Below are positions 49,579 through 57,423 of a stretch of DNA of 64,000 bases, one piece after another. The stretch's first letter is position 1. Each line of letters starts with the position of its first letter. The notes below the pieces were generated by a model, which saw only the letters and a program-made list of their open reading frames with translations, was not told the DNA's origin and did no database searches. The stretch covers positions 211,301 through 275,300 of the IMG/VR virus record IMGVR_UViG_3300020122_000238. The stretch is one strand, 5' to 3'. The position numbers and the translations under genes are program-made. This DNA comes from a virus.

Positions 49579-49896
49579 ATGCCCAACCATTTCGAAACCT
49601 GCATGTCCGACGCCATCGCTTCCCTGCGGAATCTCAGCCGAGACGCGAAGGAGACCAAACCCATCCTCGCCTGTCAGGCAGGGCTGATCTCCTACATGCT
49701 GATGGCCGCCGACTACCCGTTCTGCATCGCGGCGGCCATTCACTCCGGGCTGGACACCCTGGCGCCGTACGAGGAGTTCATGGTGGAAGGCGACCCGATG
49801 ATCGAACGAGAGCGCCCGACCGAGCTGACCAACATCGCGTGCCACGCTGTCACCGCGCTCCTCCGCCTCGCAGACACCCTCACCAAGATCGATTGA
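49579..49896 (+). CDS. Hypothetical helical protein, 105 aa
   Basis: TGTACT (49566-49571) is 7 nt from the ATG. Helical with several Cys and a hydrophobic middle (GLISYMLMAADYPFCIAAAI). No family recognised. Confidence 0.7.
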   Translation: MPNHFETCMSDAIASLRNLSRDAKETKPILACQAGLISYMLMAADYPFCIAAAIHSGLDTLAPYEEFMVEGDPMIERERPTELTNIACHAVTALLRLADTLTKID

Positions 49897-49907
49897 TAGG
49901 AGACCCC

Positions 49908-50259
49908 ATGCTTCACCTGCACACCGAAAAAGCTCTTGCTGTTGCACGCACGGAGCTGGGCAAGCTCTTCGCTTCGACGAAGAACTACGGAGCTTCTGTC
50001 TTCGCACGACGGGTTGGGCTCCTTGCGACCGACCTGGAACGGGCGGGGAGCTTCGGGCACGTCAACGAACTTCCGTTACTCGTCGATCGTGGGCTCGATC
50101 TCATGACCGGATTCATGGGTAAGTCGTTCATGACGGAGAACACTCTCGGGCTCTCCAAAGAAGAGTTCGACATCTTGTTTGGAGGATGGCATTGATGGGC
50201 AGACCTACCAGGCTGCTCGTGCCCTCATGCTCCTTGCCGACGAACTCATCACGCTCTGA
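49908..50259 (+). CDS. Hypothetical helical protein, frame broken near 50180
   Basis: The frame stops at 50195 (DILFGGWH). Removing one G at 50177-50180 continues as DILFEDGIDGQTYQAARALMLLADELITL with a stop at 50259, right before the next promoter, as is usual here. An AGGAG ribosome site precedes the ATG. A sequencing indel is likely. Confidence 0.6.
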
Positions 50260-50261
50260 GG

Positions 50262-50289
50262 TTGATCCCGGCTTCGGCGTACCTGTAGT
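50262..50289 (+). promoter_or_regulatory. Promoter TTGATC-N16-TGTAGT
   Basis: -35 at 50262-50267, -10 at 50284-50289, 6 nt from the ATG at 50296. Confidence 0.8.
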
Positions 50290-50295
50290 ACCCCC

Positions 50296-50661
50296 ATGAA
50301 GCACTACTGGAAGTTCCCCGCCGACCTACCCGAAGACGCTGCGGAAGGTATCGCAACGTGCCAACACTGTGGCGCTCTAATGAAGGTCGACGTTGGGCCT
50401 CAAGGCGGATCACGGTCGCACTACAGGTGGTCCCTCGACGCTGATTGGGGAGCGAAGAAGCTGGGGAACTGCCCCGGATCGGCGAAGATCAAGATTTCCC
50501 TCGTTCGTATCGGTCAAGCCTACATTAGGGGGATCGTGGAGACCAAGGGGGAGCGCTACGGCTACGAGATGAACAACGTGGCTCGCTGCGATGTGATCAT
50601 CACCCCGTGGGACATTCGAGCCAAGTGGGAGAAGTACCCCACAAATTTCACCAAGCTGTGA
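50296..50661 (+). CDS. Hypothetical protein, 121 aa
   Basis: ATCQHCGALM with a later NCPG hints at a zinc site. The rest is a beta domain (YIRGIVETKGERYGYEM). Start fixed by promoter. Function unknown. Confidence 0.75.
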   Translation: MKHYWKFPADLPEDAAEGIATCQHCGALMKVDVGPQGGSRSHYRWSLDADWGAKKLGNCPGSAKIKISLVRIGQAYIRGIVETKGERYGYEMNNVARCDVIITPWDIRAKWEKYPTNFTKL

Positions 50662-50664
50662 GAG

Positions 50665-50847
50665 ATGATGGGACGCTTCAGCACCATCCTGGAGGCCCAA
50701 GTTCTGGGTCATACCCTATGGTGCACCCACTGGGAGCTTGGCCTGGTTGACGTCGCGGTCTTCAAGAAGGGGCACATCCTCTGGCGACCCTTCGGAGACG
50801 TCAAACCACGCACAGCGTGGTTTGTGCTCGACAACGACGACTTCTAA
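50665..50847 (+). CDS. C-tagged small protein, 60 aa
   Basis: Only 60 aa, of which the last 13 (PRTAWFVLDNDDF) are the tag; the rest is a small aromatic beta unit. It is the smallest tagged product. Its stop overlaps that of the convergent nuclease-like gene. Confidence 0.75.
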   Translation: MMGRFSTILEAQVLGHTLWCTHWELGLVDVAVFKKGHILWRPFGDVKPRTAWFVLDNDDF

Positions 50848-51266
50848 CGACGAAAGCGATCCCCCAAAGAAAACGTCAGGGGGATCGCTTTCGTCGTTTT
50901 GCCTCGGTCCCCACGCGGGGGTTTCGCCGTGTACCCCGGAACGAGCTTCGCCCGCTCTTGCCCCAGAATGCTCAAGAGGTTCCTGCGAACGTGCTCCTCG
51001 GAGTCCTCGGGGTGAACCACAAGCACAGGGATGTTGGGATGCTTCTTCTTGAACTCTTGGGCCCGCTTCCAGCTCGACTTGACTTGAACCTTCAGGATGC
51101 CGGCGTCGAGGACCACCACGAGGTCAATTCCTTGGTGGTCCTCTTCTTGTGTTGCACGCCGTACTGAATGCACCCATGATGGCATCCTGTTGGGACACAC
51201 CTCAAAACAGAGCGACGCGAGAAGCTCTGCCGTCTCGCCCATGACCTGTCCCGCACGTCCTGTCAT
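50844..51266 (-). CDS. Possible PD-(D/E)XK nuclease, 140 aa
   Basis: GETAELLASL, then HQGIDLVVVLDAGILKVQVKSSW gives an Asp plus Q-x-K pair in the arrangement of Holliday-junction-resolvase or restriction-like nucleases. No other domain. TGTAGT is 9 nt from the ATG. The assignment rests on motif spacing only. Confidence 0.65.
   Translation of the reverse strand: MTGRAGQVMGETAELLASLCFEVCPNRMPSWVHSVRRATQEEDHQGIDLVVVLDAGILKVQVKSSWKRAQEFKKKHPNIPVLVVHPEDSEEHVRRNLLSILGQERAKLVPGYTAKPPRGDRGKTTKAIPLTFSLGDRFRR
50847..50897. terminator. 19-bp inverted repeat at convergent gene ends
   Basis: Arms 50847-50865 and 50879-50897 with a short T run after the right arm; covers the 3' end of the nuclease-like gene. 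Confidence 0.75.
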
Positions 51267-51285
51267 CCTCTTGCCACTACACCAG

Positions 51286-51313
51286 TTGATCCGCGGCCCC
51301 CCAACCTTGTAGA
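51286..51313 (+). promoter_or_regulatory. Promoter TTGATC-N16-TGTAGA
   Basis: -35 at 51286-51291, -10 at 51308-51313, 6 nt from the ATG at 51320. Confidence 0.8.
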
Positions 51314-51319
51314 AAAGCC

Positions 51320-52039
51320 ATGCCTTCCGATGAAGAGTACAGCCGTGAAGATTGGATGCGAGGCGTACCCCCACCTGGAACGGCCCCCGTTGTGCCTCCT
51401 GTGACCACGTACACATACGGAGTTGGCCTTGGGGATGAGAACCAGCTCATTCCGTTCCTGGTTCGTACTGGAAGACCCACACCCGGTGACGTGGTCGAGG
51501 TCCTCGAACAGCACGATATGGAAGGGAAGGCCTCGGAAGCTGCCGCCCAAAGGAACGCGCTCCTCAAGAAGTACCGATGGGCTCTCGCCGAAGTCCGACA
51601 AGACCAAACCGACAAGCACAAGTCCCGGGCAAGCCTGGCTCTGGAGCAACAGCGGTCTGAGGAGGCCCGGCGTCTGGAGGAAGAACGCTGGCAGAAGCAA
51701 CAAGCCGAACGACAGATCCAGCTCAGAGCGGCTCGGAAGCTGGAGATTGGCCGTGTGGCTGCTCACTCGGATGGGCAGTCGATCCACATGGCCATCTTGC
51801 TGGACGTTGAAGACGAGTGCCTTGCGCTCTTCTTGACCTCTAGGCCGGGCTGGGCTCGTCAGTATCGGGAGATGACGGCAGATGAGCGGGCTCTCTGTGG
51901 GATGAGCGCCCGGAACAGGACCACCTATCTGGCCCCGGTCATTCGTCCTTGGGACACGTTCTCGATGACCCCCAAGCAGTTTCCAGAGTCGCGAGTCATC
52001 GAGCTGCGCGAGGAATTCAAGCGAGAATATGCCGACTGA
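51320..52039 (+). CDS. N-tagged coiled-coil protein, 239 aa
   Basis: MPSDEEYSREDWMRGVPPPG and APVVPP are the leader. A long charged coiled coil (about residues 85-150) is followed by a helical end. Start fixed by promoter. Function unknown. Confidence 0.8.
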   Translation: MPSDEEYSREDWMRGVPPPGTAPVVPPVTTYTYGVGLGDENQLIPFLVRTGRPTPGDVVEVLEQHDMEGKASEAAAQRNALLKKYRWALAEVRQDQTDKHKSRASLALEQQRSEEARRLEEERWQKQQAERQIQLRAARKLEIGRVAAHSDGQSIHMAILLDVEDECLALFLTSRPGWARQYREMTADERALCGMSARNRTTYLAPVIRPWDTFSMTPKQFPESRVIELREEFKREYAD

Positions 52040-52567
52040 TCAGCGGCACTCAGGAGATCCGAACGACCCGTCCGAGTTGCAGCACGATGTACAGGTCATG
52101 CCCTCGGGGCAGAAGATCTGATCGTCGTCCGCGCAGTAGGACCCGCCCTGGCACGTCGTGCTGTAGTAGTCCGAGCAGACCGCGGGAGGGGGCTGGCCGT
52201 CGTCCACGCAGGCGTAGAAATCGTCAAAGCAGGCGATGATCATCGCCACCTTGCAGTCCGTGTCGGGGACTTGTTGGGGGCTCTGGCAGAAGTTCGAGCC
52301 GCACTCCGGCTGGGCACAGATGCAGGACAGAGCAGCATCGAAGACACCCTGCGAGGCCTCACAAAGCACCCGCGGAGGCCCAAAGTCCTCGCCAATGGTG
52401 CCGAGCACGCCCGCGCAGAAGTCGCACTCGACAGGGGCTCCCCCTGTCCCTCCCGTACCGCCCATGCCTCCCGAGCAGAGAGCCTGGGAGTGCTCTGCTA
52501 CAGGTTCGATCGAGCTACAAGAGGCGAGGATACCGACGAGAATTGAGATGGAAATGAGCTTGTTCAT
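52040..52567 (-). CDS. Secreted Cys-rich lipoprotein, 175 aa
   Basis: MNKLISISILVGILASC is a signal peptide with lipobox (LASC), then a Gly/Thr linker and a domain with about 20 Cys. Third lipoprotein of the set, but its Cys domain differs from the pair at 18643 and 19264. TATACA lies 11 nt upstream of the ATG. Stop codons of the convergent genes abut (TGATCA). Confidence 0.8.
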   Translation of the reverse strand: MNKLISISILVGILASCSSIEPVAEHSQALCSGGMGGTGGTGGAPVECDFCAGVLGTIGEDFGPPRVLCEASQGVFDAALSCICAQPECGSNFCQSPQQVPDTDCKVAMIIACFDDFYACVDDGQPPPAVCSDYYSTTCQGGSYCADDDQIFCPEGMTCTSCCNSDGSFGSPECR

Positions 52568-52631
52568 ACCCCAAGTCCTGTATAAAAAGAACTGCGGCCC
52601 CCAGTAGGGCTCTTATGATCCTCTCTGAGTG

Positions 52632-53348
52632 ATGTACTCCTACGACCGACGGGCTAACGTGAAGATGTCTCCCTGGATCTGGAAGCTGTTCGACAAGATC
52701 GCCCAAGTACGCAAATCGAAGATCGACGAGTGGGTGAAAGAGGCGGCCGAGAGCGTCTACACGGGCGAAGACCTCGTTCGAGACAACCCGAACGACTCGG
52801 ATGAGGAGCTGGCGAAACGGGCCATGTCGTCCCTGGAAATCAATTGGGACGACATCATCAAGGACGAGACCCCTCGCATCGCCAAGTGGGTCAACCACGT
52901 CCTCTCGCAGGTCAGTGGCTCTCTTGCCCTCGACGATGACTCCTACGCGGACATCAACGTTGACGGTAAAACGTTGACGGTCGAGACGCAGGCTACTGGG
53001 GCCATGTACGAATACGACCCCAACGACTACCTCTCTCGAACCGAAGTGCCTGCCCTGAGCGACATGCACAACAAGGAAATCGAAGCGAAGTTTGAATCTA
53101 CAGGGGCCGATGTCGATGTTCGGTGGTCCCTGGAGAAGCACGCCACCTACGACGCAGACGAAGTGATCTACAAGATCAAGCTCAAATGGGCATACGACTC
53201 GAAAGAGCTGAGCCTGAAGTATGGGGCAGCGACGTTCGAGCACGCGTTCAAGGCCAAGCTGCCGGAGTTCCGGGCGGAGGTCGCGGCGAACCCGCGATCG
53301 CCTACTCCGGTGGGACCCGCTGTGAAGACACGCCGTCGTGGTCGTTAG
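52632..53348 (+). CDS. Hypothetical protein, 238 aa
   Basis: Helical first half (WIWKLFDKIAQVRKSKIDEW), beta second half (YADINVDGKTLTVETQATG) and a basic tail (KTRRRGR). The ATG is preceded by an in-frame GTG. Not recognised. Confidence 0.75.
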   Translation: MYSYDRRANVKMSPWIWKLFDKIAQVRKSKIDEWVKEAAESVYTGEDLVRDNPNDSDEELAKRAMSSLEINWDDIIKDETPRIAKWVNHVLSQVSGSLALDDDSYADINVDGKTLTVETQATGAMYEYDPNDYLSRTEVPALSDMHNKEIEAKFESTGADVDVRWSLEKHATYDADEVIYKIKLKWAYDSKELSLKYGAATFEHAFKAKLPEFRAEVAANPRSPTPVGPAVKTRRRGR

Positions 53349-53539
53349 GCCATCCCCTGGATCCCATGAGCGTCCAAGTAGTCGAGACGCTCAACAGCTC
53401 GTGTAGCCGTTCGCTTGACGATTTCGGCCGAGCTAGGGTCCGAGAGAATCTCTTGAAATATGACTCGAAGCCTCGCTCGTCCCTTCGGCGAGGCCTGAGC
53501 TTCATAAACGAGCCGACTGATATCCTCCAAGACAGTCAT
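53345..53539 (-). CDS. Hypothetical helical protein, 64 aa
   Basis: ATG overlaps the stop of the gene before it. Helical throughout (ISRLVYEAQASPKGRARLRV). Last of a three-gene coupled set. Confidence 0.65.
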   Translation of the reverse strand: MTVLEDISRLVYEAQASPKGRARLRVIFQEILSDPSSAEIVKRTATRAVERLDYLDAHGIQGMA

Positions 53540-53964
53540 CAGAACTTCTCCGGATGGGGGTCCCAAGATGGCCATTCGCTATCGTAGGGGCGAGAGGGTG
53601 CTTCGTAGCCAGTCTCCCATCGAGTCATGGCCTCTCGGAAGACTTCTTCGTCAACGCCCTCCTCAGGGATCCAGAGCATCCATATGCGAAGACGTTCTTG
53701 AGCTTTGTGGGACATCGTTTTCCACTTCGCGGGAGTCCCCGCACAACCGTTGGGGGGCAAGCGGTCGATTGGCTTCGGGGTGAAGGGTCCTTGAATGACT
53801 CCCGCGACCCAAACGATATGCCGTCGACAATTGAGGCAAACGAAGAGGTGCTTGGTTGTCCACTGATAGGTCTTCTCTCGCAAGAATTGCCACTTGTGGG
53901 GGTCGCCAATCAGCTCCTCGGGCTTGTGCTCGGGCAATTGATCATCGTCCAAATCGTCAGTCAT
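53539..53964 (-). CDS. Hypothetical Trp-rich protein with acidic start, 141 aa
   Basis: MTDDLDDDQLPEHKPEEL is acidic but lacks the Trp of the leader family. FVCLNCRRHIVWV gives a CxxC; the end (YDSEWPSWDPHPEKF) is aromatic. Coupled to the zinc protein upstream by ATGA. Confidence 0.7.
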   Translation of the reverse strand: MTDDLDDDQLPEHKPEELIGDPHKWQFLREKTYQWTTKHLFVCLNCRRHIVWVAGVIQGPFTPKPIDRLPPNGCAGTPAKWKTMSHKAQERLRIWMLWIPEEGVDEEVFREAMTRWETGYEAPSRPYDSEWPSWDPHPEKF

Positions 53965-54137
53965 AGAGTTGGCACGTAGATGAATCGTTTGAACTGCACG
54001 CACCACTTGCAGACCCAGAGAGCGCCGCTCTTGACCCAACCCTCTTTCGGTTGATGTCCTGGAGCCGTGCTAGCCCCTGTGGGGGCAAAGCGACGCTTCT
54101 TCTTGCAGACAGGGCACTTCTTGCTGAAGGAACCCAT
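53961..54137 (-). CDS. Small zinc-ribbon protein, 58 aa
   Basis: KCPVCKKKRRF and WVCKWCVQFKRF give two CxxC pairs on a basic scaffold. First gene of the coupled set 54137-53345. The 21-bp repeats at 54158 lie just upstream. Confidence 0.7.
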   Translation of the reverse strand: MGSFSKKCPVCKKKRRFAPTGASTAPGHQPKEGWVKSGALWVCKWCVQFKRFIYVPTL

Positions 54138-54157
54138 GGGATCAATCTCTATGTACC

Positions 54158-54210
54158 TTGATCCACGTGAGATGAATTTTGATCCACGTGTGTTGAATTT
54201 TAACCCACCT
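54158..54210. repeat. Two 21-bp direct repeats with TTGATCCACGTG, plus a partial third
   Basis: TTGATCCACGTG occurs at 54158 and 54179, followed each time by (A/T)GAATTT, and TTAACCCACC follows at 54200. CACGTG is palindromic. Between two minus-strand genes; likely regulatory. Confidence 0.7.
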
Positions 54211-54226
54211 TTTACACATGCTAACC

Positions 54227-54793
54227 TCAGCTTCTTCTCGGCAAGCCCATAGACTCCAGGACCTTAAACGCAGACTCTTTGCTCGGATCCTTCCGAAGAA
54301 GGAAGCGGGGACGATACTTCCCGTCGGGCCATTTCACGAGTTCGGTCCAGACGTCGACATGCCTGGCGAACATCTCGCTCTTCAAGTTCGTGTAGAGGAC
54401 CACCTGTCTACCTTCATCTCCCGTCCACGTGTGCAGAGGAAGCATCACGAAGTAGACACCACCCTTGAAGTGGTCGTAGACCCCCGCGACCACTTGCTGC
54501 GACCGAAGACTGTGGGCCCATCCCTCAGCACAACAGATGAGGAGGAGACGAATTTCCTCTTCATTTTTGACAGGCGGGGGAGGCACGAACGTTTCCCAGT
54601 TGGGGTTCAGCCATCCTGCGAAAGTAGCTCCCTGCGGAGGGAGCCCGCGATTCTCACCATGAGCAGCGGACCACTGATTGAACATGAGACCCACAGCCAT
54701 TTCGATGCCGTTGTGACCCATGCACTGGGTGTTCCCCTCATACCAGAGATCGACGATGCGTTTCCAGACGTTACGGATGCCGGGGGTTGCCAT
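54227..54793 (-). CDS. Hypothetical protein, 188 aa
   Basis: Trp/His-rich alpha/beta protein (GIRNVWKRIVDLWYEGN, GIEMAVGLMFNQW, CCAEGWAHSL). TGTATT is 8 nt from the ATG at 54793. A 35-bp interior piece (WLNPNWETFVPPPPV) recurs at 56731-56766. Confidence 0.75.
   Translation of the reverse strand: MATPGIRNVWKRIVDLWYEGNTQCMGHNGIEMAVGLMFNQWSAAHGENRGLPPQGATFAGWLNPNWETFVPPPPVKNEEEIRLLLICCAEGWAHSLRSQQVVAGVYDHFKGGVYFVMLPLHTWTGDEGRQVVLYTNLKSEMFARHVDVWTELVKWPDGKYRPRFLLRKDPSKESAFKVLESMGLPRRS
54574..54608. repeat. Direct repeat, copy 1 (35 bp)
   Basis: Inside gene 54227-54793. Matches 56731-56766 with one mismatch and one extra G. The two copies bracket the virion module. Confidence 0.85.
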
Positions 54794-54886
54794 GAGTAAG
54801 TAATACACCGGAGGGCATTTTTAGTCTCCTTGTATCGAACGTCTAACTAGAAGGTACACCTTCAACTTCGTCCCACAGGAGACTAC

Positions 54887-55288
54887 ATGAAAGGTTATGT
54901 ATACCCTTCAAATGCAACACCCCTCACTGATTCGCAATTAGCAGTAGTTGCTCTTGCATCTGACCGGTCACTCAAAGTGACCGTTGTAAGTGGGGGTGGA
55001 GGATCAACAGCAGCCACCACGGTTACCACGAGCGAAGTTACAGTGGATACCAGCTCGGCAGCCCTGAGCGGAGTCTACCCTCTTGGCGTTCAGTTGTACG
55101 CTGACGATACAAACACCGTGACCATCTTTCTTGGAGGAGAAGCGGTTACTACTTCTGGGGCTACCCGAGGGATGCCTTTGGCCCCTGGTAGTTTCTACAC
55201 ACCTCCTGACAGTATACAAGATCTCAGCAAACTCTTTGCTGTAGCTGCCTCAAATTCACAAAAACTTGTCATCCTGGGAGTCGTCTGA
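54887..55288 (+). CDS. Probable virion protein, 133 aa
   Basis: MKGYVYPSNATPLTDSQLA, Gly/Ser/Thr-rich centre and beta strands (YPLGVQLYADDTNTVTIFLGG) look like a small head decoration or tail protein. CAGGAG ribosome site upstream; no leaderless promoter. It overlaps the next gene by 1 nt. Confidence 0.7.
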   Translation: MKGYVYPSNATPLTDSQLAVVALASDRSLKVTVVSGGGGSTAATTVTTSEVTVDTSSAALSGVYPLGVQLYADDTNTVTIFLGGEAVTTSGATRGMPLAPGSFYTPPDSIQDLSKLFAVAASNSQKLVILGVV

Positions 55289-56727
55289 TGAGCAACGGAA
55301 CTCTCAACCGAATCGTCCCCACCCTCCTCATCGCTGACCGTGCCGCACTGGCGGCACTCGTCGGCTATTCCAACGGCGAGATCGTCAGTACGATCTCGCC
55401 GCCTGCAACATGGCGGTTCCGCGTCACCCTGGCTTCGTCTCCTGATCCTCGGCGTGAGGTACGGGCCGGGGACGACTCTGGTACCTGGTTCAGGCATCTC
55501 GCTATCGGCGAGCCCGGAGGGAACACAATCCCCGAATGGTACATCAATGCCGACCTTGGCTCTGACGACAACCCAAGCGGCTCGGACGACAACCCACTCG
55601 CGAGCATTCAGGAAATGCTCTACCGTCTGGGGCAGCAACCGATCGACGGCTACAGTCCGTTCTTGTCTGACGTGGGTGGAATCGTCTACGTCTACCTGAA
55701 CGGCACCTTCTTCGATCCGCTTACGATAGACGTGAGTTTCGTGAACGATGGTGGGCTCGCCTTCGTCGGTAATCGTACTGTCCTCACGTCCCATACCATC
55801 TCGGCGGTCACCCCTTGGAACTCGGCAACAGGTGTCATCGGGTCCTACACGGTCTCTGGGACGGCACTGTCAACGAACGCCGCTGGGAAGTTCATGCGGA
55901 TTAGCGGAGGCGCCAGGCAGGGCAACAAGGCGCCCATCGCCAAGGTCATCACTGGGGGCGTCGGGGGTAGCTTCAGGGCCAACTGGGCCGATCAAGCCAC
56001 CAATGGCGGTGTCATTGAACCTCAAGTTGGAGACCCCGTCGACATCATCTATTGTACGGTCATTGCAGCGGATATCAGAATTCGTAGTGGTGTGGCCGGT
56101 ACTAATGGTGGGACGGTATACTTCGAGGCGTGTGAGCTGGGTATCGTGGGCCAAAACCACAGCGTCGTGGTCGAGTCTGGACAGGCCAGTTTCACCGCGT
56201 GCGTGGTCCACGGGCTCGACTTCTACGAGGGAGTGGTGAGCGGCTTGCTCAATACCTGCCTCGTGAACGAGTGCAGGTCGTACAGCTTTGTTGACGCTGC
56301 TGGAACCACATTCAAGTCCATCGGCGGCACTCCACTCTCGGCTCGTGGAGGAGGCATCATCAGAGTGTCAACACGATGTCTCGTGCAAGGTGGCGGTATA
56401 TCGGTCGGGCACGTGCAAGAGGGACCGGGGCACATCCGCTGCTTGAGTCCCATCGCCTGTGCCGACTACACCCCAAGCGCGGCCCTTGTCATGGCCGGGT
56501 CGTCCATCGTCCTCGATGACGTGCTGACAGCCCGAGACGCAGCTCCCGCGCCACTCGCGGTGCAAGTCATGTCGGGGGGTCAGTTTTTTTACGCTTCCAC
56601 CAAGGCTCCGGTCATCGTCGGAACCAACCCGACGAATGACTACAAGATTGGGGGCACATTCAAGGCAAAAGGTGCCATCCCCTACTTTGAAGTTCTCAAC
56701 GGTGCTGTTGTCGCGGTCAACCAGTAG
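55288..56727 (+). CDS. Tailspike/fibre-like beta-helix protein, 479 aa
   Basis: An N-terminal virion-attachment segment (APATWRF-like ISPPATWRFRVTLA), a paired DDNPSGSDDNPLASIQEML stretch typical of right-handed beta-helix entry, and repeated short strands with Gly turns to the end suggest a pectate-lyase-type spike. It probably binds or degrades host polysaccharide. Encoded right after the small virion protein. Confidence 0.75.
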   Translation: MSNGTLNRIVPTLLIADRAALAALVGYSNGEIVSTISPPATWRFRVTLASSPDPRREVRAGDDSGTWFRHLAIGEPGGNTIPEWYINADLGSDDNPSGSDDNPLASIQEMLYRLGQQPIDGYSPFLSDVGGIVYVYLNGTFFDPLTIDVSFVNDGGLAFVGNRTVLTSHTISAVTPWNSATGVIGSYTVSGTALSTNAAGKFMRISGGARQGNKAPIAKVITGGVGGSFRANWADQATNGGVIEPQVGDPVDIIYCTVIAADIRIRSGVAGTNGGTVYFEACELGIVGQNHSVVVESGQASFTACVVHGLDFYEGVVSGLLNTCLVNECRSYSFVDAAGTTFKSIGGTPLSARGGGIIRVSTRCLVQGGGISVGHVQEGPGHIRCLSPIACADYTPSAALVMAGSSIVLDDVLTARDAAPAPLAVQVMSGGQFFYASTKAPVIVGTNPTNDYKIGGTFKAKGAIPYFEVLNGAVVAVNQ

Positions 56728-56730
56728 AGG

Positions 56731-56766
56731 GGCGGGAGAGGCACGAACGTTTCCCAGTTGGGGGTT
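56731..56766. repeat. Direct repeat, copy 2 (36 bp)
   Basis: Matches 54574-54608. It begins 4 nt after the spike gene stop and abuts a stranded tag-coding end. Confidence 0.85.
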
Positions 56767-56842
56767 ACCATATGTCGGATAGGTCCTTGTCAAGGCGCTC
56801 CCAGGCTGTAGAACCACGCAGCTCTTGGTGTATAGTTTCTTT
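56765..56842 (-). pseudogene. Stranded 3' end of a C-tagged gene
   Basis: Reads ...ELRGSTAWERLDKDLSDIW and a stop, a good tag. No gene body precedes it: the frame upstream is antisense to the gene at 56881. It looks like the relic of a tagged gene cut by the rearrangement that left the direct repeat. Confidence 0.6.
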
Positions 56843-56845
56843 CGG

Positions 56846-56874
56846 TTGATCCCGAGCGTGTATTCCCCTGTAGG
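56846..56874 (+). promoter_or_regulatory. Promoter TTGATC-N17-TGTAGG
   Basis: -35 at 56846-56851, -10 at 56869-56874, spacer 17 bp, 6 nt from the ATG at 56881. Confidence 0.8.
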
Positions 56875-56880
56875 ACCCCC

Positions 56881-57336
56881 ATGGCTCCCCCCGAAACCAG
56901 GAAATGGTGCGCCACTCGCGACCCCCACCCGAACGTGGCGGGCTGCCACGAGATGCACGGCTACTATACGGGAGATCAGTGCCCCGTGTGCTTCGAGGAT
57001 GCCTACGAAGCACAGCTCGCGGGCAACGATGACTACCGAAGGCGGCTCGCTCTGGACGGCTTCAGCTTCCGGCCGACCACCGACTACTGGTACCCCTGTT
57101 TCGATCGGGGCCTGGTTGGAATCTACATCACGGAACCCACCTCGAAAAGTCTCGCCGAACGATCCTCGAAATATGTGACCTATGTGGAAGGGGCCTGCAT
57201 GATCGTCGTCATGGGTGGGGACGACGACTCCTACACCCTCCAAGCGGCCTCCTACGAGGAGGCCGTCGCTATCGTCCGGGGGCTCCCGTTCATCATCTCG
57301 AAGGATGATCTCAAAGCCCGAGGCTTTCGGCCGTGA
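56881..57336 (+). CDS. Hypothetical protein with Cys/His cluster, 151 aa
   Basis: WCATRDPHPNVAGCHEMHGYY and CPVCFEDAYE form a likely zinc site, followed by a beta domain (LVGIYITEPTSKS, GACMIVVMGGDDDSY). Start fixed by promoter. Function unknown. Confidence 0.75.
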   Translation: MAPPETRKWCATRDPHPNVAGCHEMHGYYTGDQCPVCFEDAYEAQLAGNDDYRRRLALDGFSFRPTTDYWYPCFDRGLVGIYITEPTSKSLAERSSKYVTYVEGACMIVVMGGDDDSYTLQAASYEEAVAIVRGLPFIISKDDLKARGFRP

Positions 57337-57423
57337 TTCTGGACAGAGGGACCTTCGCAAAGAGATCGACGAGCCGGAGTTCCGCTCGGTCCCTGCCGGC
57401 TGAAGTCGGTGTAGAAACGCGGG

